NCBI RefSeq assembly: GCF_036379515.1
Contig: NZ_DASVGN010000007.1
Location: 49,126-113,125, forward strand
Source: Castellaniella sp036379515
GTDB taxonomy: Bacteria; Pseudomonadota; Gammaproteobacteria; Burkholderiales; Burkholderiaceae_B
Direction of reading: 5' to 3'
Length of the DNA stretch: 64,000 bases
The notes under the pieces were generated by a model that did not search any database, was not told where the DNA came from, and saw nothing but the letters and a program-made list of their open reading frames with translations. Made by a program: the position numbers and the translations under genes. Positions 59,347 through 64,000 of this stretch are shown piece after piece (the first letter of the stretch is position 1; the number at the start of each line of letters is the position of its first letter).

Positions 59347-60207
59347 ATGGCAACGAATCAAAATGGGCGAGGTGGCCTGAGCAGCTGGTTGGTACGGGGT
59401 CTCTCGCGCCTGCTGGTGCTGATTCTCGCTTTCGTAGTGGGGGCGGTGGTCATGCACGTCGGCATGCACTCGGGCGACCGTGAACACATCAAGGCGCTGC
59501 AAGTGCAAAACACCGAGCTGCAAGACCATCTCACTCAATCGCAGGCGGCGCTGGCGGCCTTGACGAGCCAGAGCAACGTGCAAGATGGCACGCAGCGTAC
59601 GCTGCAGGACAAGGTCACCGAGCTGCAGCAGGCCCTGGGCAACACGCGCGACCAGTTGTCTTTCTACGAACAGTTGTTGCCGGCGGGGCCGGCGGGGTCT
59701 GTCACGGTTCGGGCTTTCGACGTCCAGCCCGAGGGCGATTTTCTCCACTATCGGGTGCTTCTGACACGCAGCGCGCCAGACTCGTCCGCGCCCCTCAAAG
59801 GGCGTCTGCGGTTCGTGGCCACGGGCCGCCAGAACGGCAAGACCGTGCAGATTCCCTTGAGCGCTCCGCAAAGCGACGGAGCCCCGGCGGCGGGCGCGGC
59901 CTCTGCTGATGCCGCTCCTGCCAACGTTGCAACGCCTGCAGCATCCGATCACGCCCCTGCCCCTGCCCCTGCAATGGCCAGCGCTTCGTCTGCGTCGCCC
60001 AAGACAGCACCCGCTGCGCCGGTTGATCCCCTGGCGCTGGACTTCGATCAATATCAGCGCAGCACGGGCGTGCTCGAGAAAATCCCCGGGCTCATGATTC
60101 AATCGGTGCGTGTTGACGTGCTCGAAGGCGATACGGTGCGCGCGTCCCAAAGCGCCATCCCAAAGGCGGCATCCGCCGCGAACCCACCGACGGGAGCATC
60201 ACAATGA
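59347..60207 (+). CDS. Membrane-anchored coiled-coil protein of unknown function
   Basis: The 286-residue protein has one N-terminal membrane segment (about 20-40, LLVLILAFVVGAVVMHVGMH), a coiled coil (about 50-110, QVQNTELQDHLTQSQAALAA), a beta-rich domain (about 115-170, ending with GKTVQIPL) and an Ala/Pro-rich low-complexity part. It resembles DUF6776-type inner-membrane proteins found beside argC and erpA. Its stop overlaps the erpA start by ATGA. Confidence 0.82.
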   Translation: MATNQNGRGGLSSWLVRGLSRLLVLILAFVVGAVVMHVGMHSGDREHIKALQVQNTELQDHLTQSQAALAALTSQSNVQDGTQRTLQDKVTELQQALGNTRDQLSFYEQLLPAGPAGSVTVRAFDVQPEGDFLHYRVLLTRSAPDSSAPLKGRLRFVATGRQNGKTVQIPLSAPQSDGAPAAGAASADAAPANVATPAASDHAPAPAPAMASASSASPKTAPAAPVDPLALDFDQYQRSTGVLEKIPGLMIQSVRVDVLEGDTVRASQSAIPKAASAANPPTGASQ

Positions 60208-60569
60208 CTCGTGTAGCACAGACCGATCTGCAGACCGCTCCAGGCCTGCCCACGCTGACCGATGCGGCTGCGGCCCGTGTGCGTACGTTGCAGCAGGAGT
60301 GCAGCAACGCGGCGCTCAAGCTGCGCGTGTATGTCCAAGGCGGCGGCTGTTCCGGCTTTCAGTATGGGTTTTCCATGGAAGAAGCCGTGCACGACGACGA
60401 CACGCTGGTCGAATGTGCGGGCGCTACCCTGGTGGTCGATGCACAGAGTGCGCCTTTTCTCGCGGGGGCACGAGTCGACTGCCAGGAAGATCTCTACGGA
60501 GCACAGTTCGTCATCGACAACCCCAACGCCCAGAGCACCTGCGGTTGCGGCTCTTCGTTCGAGCCCTGA
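60204..60569 (+). CDS. erpA: A-type iron-sulfur cluster carrier
   Basis: The 121-residue protein has the three A-type cysteines: one in VYVQGGGCSGFQYGF and two in the terminal CGCGSSFEP. It hands [2Fe-2S]/[4Fe-4S] clusters to enzymes such as IspG. It overlaps the preceding gene by 4 bp and ends 1 bp short of the convergent anmK end. Confidence 0.95.
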   Translation: MTRVAQTDLQTAPGLPTLTDAAAARVRTLQQECSNAALKLRVYVQGGGCSGFQYGFSMEEAVHDDDTLVECAGATLVVDAQSAPFLAGARVDCQEDLYGAQFVIDNPNAQSTCGCGSSFEP

Positions 60570-60570
60570 C

Positions 60571-61659
60571 TCAGGCAGGGTACAGGCAGCCAGCGATACT
60601 CGCATGGCGCGCGCCTGTCACTTCGGGCCAGCAGGCCGCCTTTTGGTGCAGGCAGGCTTGTGCCAGCCAGGCAAAGGCCAGCGCCTCGACCGTCTGGGCC
60701 GGCACCCCATAGGTATCTGTCGTGGTCAGTGGGCAGGATAGCTGCCGGGCCAGCGCGTGCATGAACCCGCGGTTCAGTGCCCCGCCGCCACAGGCAAGGA
60801 CTTCCTGAGTCTCGGGCGCATGGGTCTGGATGGCATCGACGATGGTCGTGACGGACAGCTGCAGCAGTGTGGCCTGCACGTCGGCGTCGGACACCGTGAT
60901 CGGCAAAGACTTCAGATGCTTTTGCAGCCAGCTCAGATTGAACAGGTCGCGACCCGTGGACTTGGGCGGCACCGTGTTGAACCAGGGCTCCGCCAGCAGC
61001 AGGTCCAGCAGCATGGGATTGCAGCGTCCCCGCGCCGCCCAGGCGCCGTCGCGGTCAAATGGCTGCCCCAGGTGTTGTTGTATCCAGGCATCCATCAGCA
61101 TGTTGGCGGGGCCTGTGTCAAAGCCCCGCACCGGAGCGCCAAGGACGGTCAGGTTCGCAATCCCCCCCAGGTTCAGGACCGTCCGGCCGGCATTGCGGCC
61201 AAAGCGCGCGGCGTGGAACGCCGGGACCAGTGGCGCACCTTGCCCTCCGGCTGCCACGTCGCGGCTGCGAAAATCCGCCACGACCGCCATGCTGGTGAGC
61301 TCGGCCAGCCGTGCGGGGGCATTGATCTGGATCGTATAGCCGTCTTGCGGCGCGTGGCGCACGGTCTGGCCGTGTGACCCCACCGCTCGTACGGCCGTGG
61401 CGGGCAAACCTGACAGGCGCAGCAGCTCGGCGCAGACGGCAGCGTAGGCGTCGACCAGGCCCAGGGCCGCCCGGGCACTGCGAGCCAACTCGTCGGGGCC
61501 TGAGGTATTCAGCGCCAACAGCTGTTCGCGCAAGGGGCCTGCCAAGGGCAGGCTGGTACTGGCCAGCACTCGGATGCCGTCGCCGGCCAAATCCGCCAGC
61601 ACGCCATCCACACCATCCGTACTGGTGCCCGACATCAGGCCGATGTAGATCTCGGACAT
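60571..61659 (-). CDS. anmK: Anhydro-N-acetylmuramic acid kinase
   Basis: The 362-residue protein has IGLMSGTSTDGVDGVLADL, AVGSHGQTVRHAP, RTVLNLGGIANLTVLG and VLACGGGALNRGFMHALAR, the AnmK motifs. It phosphorylates recycled anhydro-MurNAc; mpl in this window acts in the same recycling. It lies 14 bp after the M23 peptidase gene on the same strand, another wall-turnover gene. Confidence 0.96.
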   Translation of the reverse strand: MSEIYIGLMSGTSTDGVDGVLADLAGDGIRVLASTSLPLAGPLREQLLALNTSGPDELARSARAALGLVDAYAAVCAELLRLSGLPATAVRAVGSHGQTVRHAPQDGYTIQINAPARLAELTSMAVVADFRSRDVAAGGQGAPLVPAFHAARFGRNAGRTVLNLGGIANLTVLGAPVRGFDTGPANMLMDAWIQQHLGQPFDRDGAWAARGRCNPMLLDLLLAEPWFNTVPPKSTGRDLFNLSWLQKHLKSLPITVSDADVQATLLQLSVTTIVDAIQTHAPETQEVLACGGGALNRGFMHALARQLSCPLTTTDTYGVPAQTVEALAFAWLAQACLHQKAACWPEVTGARHASIAGCLYPA

Positions 61660-61673
61660 AGACAGACCTTGGG

Positions 61674-63008
61674 TCAGCGTTCGGCTACCTGGATGCGACT
61701 GTTCTGCAGCGCGGCCAGCATCTGGATGTCAGGCTGGTAGTGTGCCACCAAGGCACGGAAGCTTTTCTGGTCGGCGGGATCCAGCGGCTGTGCCACCGGT
61801 AGCGCCACCGACAGCGGATCGACCGGCTTGTCGTTGATGCGGAACTCGTAGTGCAGGTGTGGCCCGGTTGCCCAACCCGTCTGGCCTACGTAGCCGATCA
61901 GCTGGCCCTGCTGCACGTGATCGCCCTTGTGCAGCCCCGCTGCAAAGCGGCTTTGGTGTGCATAGAGCGTGGAATATTGGCCAAAGTTCTTCAGGATGAT
62001 GACATTGCCGTAGCCGGTTTGCTGGCCGATGAAGGCCACCGTACCGTCCGCCGTGGCGTGGATGGGCGTGCCCGCAGGCGCCGCATAGTCCACCCCCTTG
62101 TGACCCACCCATTTTTTGTGGATGGGGTGCATGCGCATGCCAAAGCGCGAGCTGATGCGGGTGAACTTGATGGCCGTCTTCAGGAATGCGCCCTTCAGGC
62201 TCGCGCCCGAGAAATCGTAATAGCCGCTGTTGCCGTGCGAGTCGTCGAACCATACGGCGCTGTAGGTTTTGCCGCCGTTGATGAATTCAAGAGCGCGAAT
62301 ACGTCCGGTGCCCACTTCTTCGCCGTCGTGCGTGTAGGCGTCGTACAAAATGCGGAAGCGGTCACCCTTGCGCAAATCCTTGAGGAAGTCGATGCGACTG
62401 CCCATGATGTCGACCATTTCCATGGTGACGGCGTCCGGGATGTGCGCTTCGTCGGCTGCGCCAAACAAAGAACTGCTGATTTCGCCTTCGGCGACGCGCA
62501 GTTCCCGGGAGGCGGCGACAGTCTGTTCCTGCGCCGTGAAGTTGCCTTTTCCGTCGGGGCGGACCTCGAGCCACGAGGAATCCACGCCTGATTTTGCACT
62601 GCTGCCTGGCGTATGCGAATAGCGCAGCCAGACCAGTCGGTTCTGGTTGTCCAGCGCCGCTTCAATGGTGCGGCCGGGGTAGAGCTTGTAGATGGACCGT
62701 GCGCTGTTGTCGTGGGTCAGGAATGTGAGCAGACCGTCTTCGTTCACGCCCAGACGTGCAAGCAGATCGGAGACCGTGTCGCCGCGTCGGATGCGAGTCG
62801 AGGCAATGAAGGGCGCCGGGTTCCTGGCCGCCGGGCTTCCCATGGGAGGCAGATCCAGCGTCTGGCGCGCGTGAAAAATGGGTTCGGGTGGGGCGGACGG
62901 TCGGACAACAGCCAGTGCGGCAGCAGTCAGAAACAGACCCCCGGCGGCAATCAGCAAACTACGTGTGACATGACGGGAGGAGTGTGTCTGCTGTTCATCA
63001 GGCATCAT
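61674..63008 (-). CDS. M23 family peptidoglycan endopeptidase (MepM-like)
   Basis: The 444-residue protein has an N-terminal membrane anchor, an OapA/LysM-like domain (RRGDTVSDLLARLGVNEDGL) and a C-terminal M23 domain with the zinc ligands in SRFGMRMHPIHKKWVGHKGV DYAAP and GPHLHYEF. It cuts peptide cross-links in the periplasm to allow wall growth. Divergent from tyrS and transcribed with anmK. Start choice among ATG 63005, ATG 63008 and TTG 63014 is uncertain because no ribosome site is clear. Confidence 0.92.
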   Translation of the reverse strand: MMPDEQQTHSSRHVTRSLLIAAGGLFLTAAALAVVRPSAPPEPIFHARQTLDLPPMGSPAARNPAPFIASTRIRRGDTVSDLLARLGVNEDGLLTFLTHDNSARSIYKLYPGRTIEAALDNQNRLVWLRYSHTPGSSAKSGVDSSWLEVRPDGKGNFTAQEQTVAASRELRVAEGEISSSLFGAADEAHIPDAVTMEMVDIMGSRIDFLKDLRKGDRFRILYDAYTHDGEEVGTGRIRALEFINGGKTYSAVWFDDSHGNSGYYDFSGASLKGAFLKTAIKFTRISSRFGMRMHPIHKKWVGHKGVDYAAPAGTPIHATADGTVAFIGQQTGYGNVIILKNFGQYSTLYAHQSRFAAGLHKGDHVQQGQLIGYVGQTGWATGPHLHYEFRINDKPVDPLSVALPVAQPLDPADQKSFRALVAHYQPDIQMLAALQNSRIQVAER

Positions 63009-63192
63009 GGGCAAGGCGTCCGGAGGATTTCTGGTGTGCGCAAAATCTGCTGATGGGCTCTGCTAACATGGAGCCCTTTCGTTCAGTTCCGCGACGAATG
63101 TGTTGTACAGAAGCTGCAAAGGCACGTTATGCTAGCGCATAGCGCGTGCTTTTTCGAGCCGTGTTTCAATTTTTCTCGTAAAAACCTATATC

Positions 63193-64000
63193 ATGTCGTC
63201 CCCCACCAGCCCTGTAGACCCCCAGATCGCCAGTGATCTGCGCGTGGCACAGCGGGGCTGCGACGAACTTCTCGTCGCTTCAGAATTCACCAACAAACTC
63301 GCGCGCAGCCGCGCCACTGGCGTGCCGCTGCGCATCAAACTGGGCCTTGACCCCACGGCGCCCGATATTCACCTGGGTCACACGGTGGTGCTCAACAAGA
63401 TGCGCCAACTGCAAGACCTGGGGCATACCGTCATTTTTCTGATTGGCGATTTCACCGCGCAGATCGGCGATCCCAGCGGACGCAACGCCACCCGCCCGCC
63501 GCTCACGCCCGAGCAGATTCACGAAAATGCCAAGACCTATTACGCGCAGGCCAGCCTGGTGCTGGACCCATCCCGTACCGAGATCCGCTACAACTCCGAA
63601 TGGTGCGACAAGCTGGGCCCTCGCGGGCTGATTCAACTGGCCTCGCGCTATACCGTGGCCCGCATGATGGAGCGCGACGACTTCACGCGCCGCTTCAAGG
63701 GCGGCATCCCCATCTCGGTGCACGAATTTCTGTATCCGCTGCTGCAAGGCTATGACTCCGTTGCCCTGAAGGCTGACCTGGAGCTGGGCGGCACCGACCA
63801 GAAGTTCAACCTGCTGGTAGGGCGCGAACTGCAAAAAGAATACGGCCAGGAGCCCCAGTGCATCCTGACGCTGCCGCTGCTCGAGGGCCTCGACGGCGTC
63901 AACAAGATGTCAAAGTCTCTCGGTAATTACATCGGTATCGAAGAGCCGCCCGGTGAGATGTTCGGCAAGGTGATGTCCATTTCGGACGAACTGATGTGGC
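63193..64000 (+). CDS. tyrS: Tyrosyl-tRNA synthetase, N-terminal part (cut by window edge)
   Basis: About 269 codons are inside the window. The protein has LGLDPTAPDIHLGHTVVLNK (HIGH-type motif), FLIGDFTAQIGDPSGRNATR, and KMSKSLGNYIG. It charges tRNA(Tyr). The HLGH and KMSKS wording fits the TyrRZ/TyrS long form. A TTGTAC/TATGCT pair (63103-63108, 63128-63133) with a wide 19-bp gap is a weak promoter candidate upstream. Confidence 0.95.
   Translation, partial: MSSPTSPVDPQIASDLRVAQRGCDELLVASEFTNKLARSRATGVPLRIKLGLDPTAPDIHLGHTVVLNKMRQLQDLGHTVIFLIGDFTAQIGDPSGRNATRPPLTPEQIHENAKTYYAQASLVLDPSRTEIRYNSEWCDKLGPRGLIQLASRYTVARMMERDDFTRRFKGGIPISVHEFLYPLLQGYDSVALKADLELGGTDQKFNLLVGRELQKEYGQEPQCILTLPLLEGLDGVNKMSKSLGNYIGIEEPPGEMFGKVMSISDELMW

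Noticed and set aside
1..64000. CRISPR arrays, insertion sequences, prophage, tRNA and rRNA genes
   Set aside because: Scanned by eye for regular direct repeats, transposase or integrase motifs, cloverleaf ends and rRNA cores; none was convincing.

Overview
The window is a GC-rich stretch of a betaproteobacterial chromosome, most likely Burkholderiales and probably Alcaligenaceae (Bordetella/Achromobacter relatives). The evidence is gene content and order: gatCAB divergent from mreBCD-mrdA-rodA, mutY-ftsX-ftsE, rplU-rpmA-obgE-proB, algH-ruvX, accB-accC-prmA, rplM-rpsI, and an alanine/lysine/proline-rich histone H1-like protein. Almost all of it is densely packed housekeeping DNA. I see no insertion sequence, prophage, CRISPR array, rRNA or tRNA gene.

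Layout. 1-227: start of xth (minus strand, cut by the window edge). 283-8229: an accessory block between xth and pyrE. It holds a DODA-type dioxygenase, a DoxX protein and a co-directional cluster of MFS transporter, PyrK-like and PyrD-like subunits, M20 N-carbamoyl-amino-acid-type hydrolase, a second and divergent orotate phosphoribosyltransferase, and an XRE regulator. 8352-9023: housekeeping pyrE. 9081-12370: gatB/gatA/gatC (minus). 12585-18344: the rod-shape operon. 18323-20951: mutY, ftsX, ftsE (minus). 21153-24700: an OmpA-like lipoprotein, a divergent XRE/winged-helix regulator pair sharing tandem operators, and dadA divergent from an Lrp-type regulator. 24681-31873: proB, obgE, rpmA, rplU, argJ, hemL, thiE and a degenerate thiD (all minus). 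31985-34128: rubredoxin, algH, ruvX, plsC. 34139-41082: mpl, an RNase II family gene, a TonB-like gene, mtgA, lptG, apaH (minus). 41191-47315: a TlpA-like gene, accB, accC, prmA, a zinc-ribbon membrane protein, a PfkB kinase and a SlyB-like lipoprotein. 47386-56807: yggT, H1-like protein, CopD-like protein, lipoprotein, gltX, a Pat-like GNAT protein, an esterase, darP, pmbA. 57240-64000: rplM, rpsI, argC, a membrane protein, erpA, anmK, an M23 peptidase and the start of tyrS.

The best candidate for an undescribed system is the cluster at 1767-7787. A class 1B-type dihydroorotate dehydrogenase pair, an N-carbamoyl-type amidohydrolase, a second orotate phosphoribosyltransferase of alphaproteobacterial flavour, a transporter and a dedicated regulator together suggest uptake of orotate (or a related pyrimidine), then either reduction and hydrolysis towards aspartate or salvage to OMP. 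It may matter that pyrR-pyrB-pyrC, which usually lie between ruvX and plsC in this order, are absent from that place here. aroE and aroQ are likewise absent from their customary places. They may simply lie elsewhere in the genome.

Other non-coding signals worth attention are a 193-nt nested inverted-repeat element upstream of rplM, two tandem palindromic operators 21 bp apart between two small regulators, symmetric sites between dadA and its regulator, and a hairpin in the probable leader of the H1-like gene.
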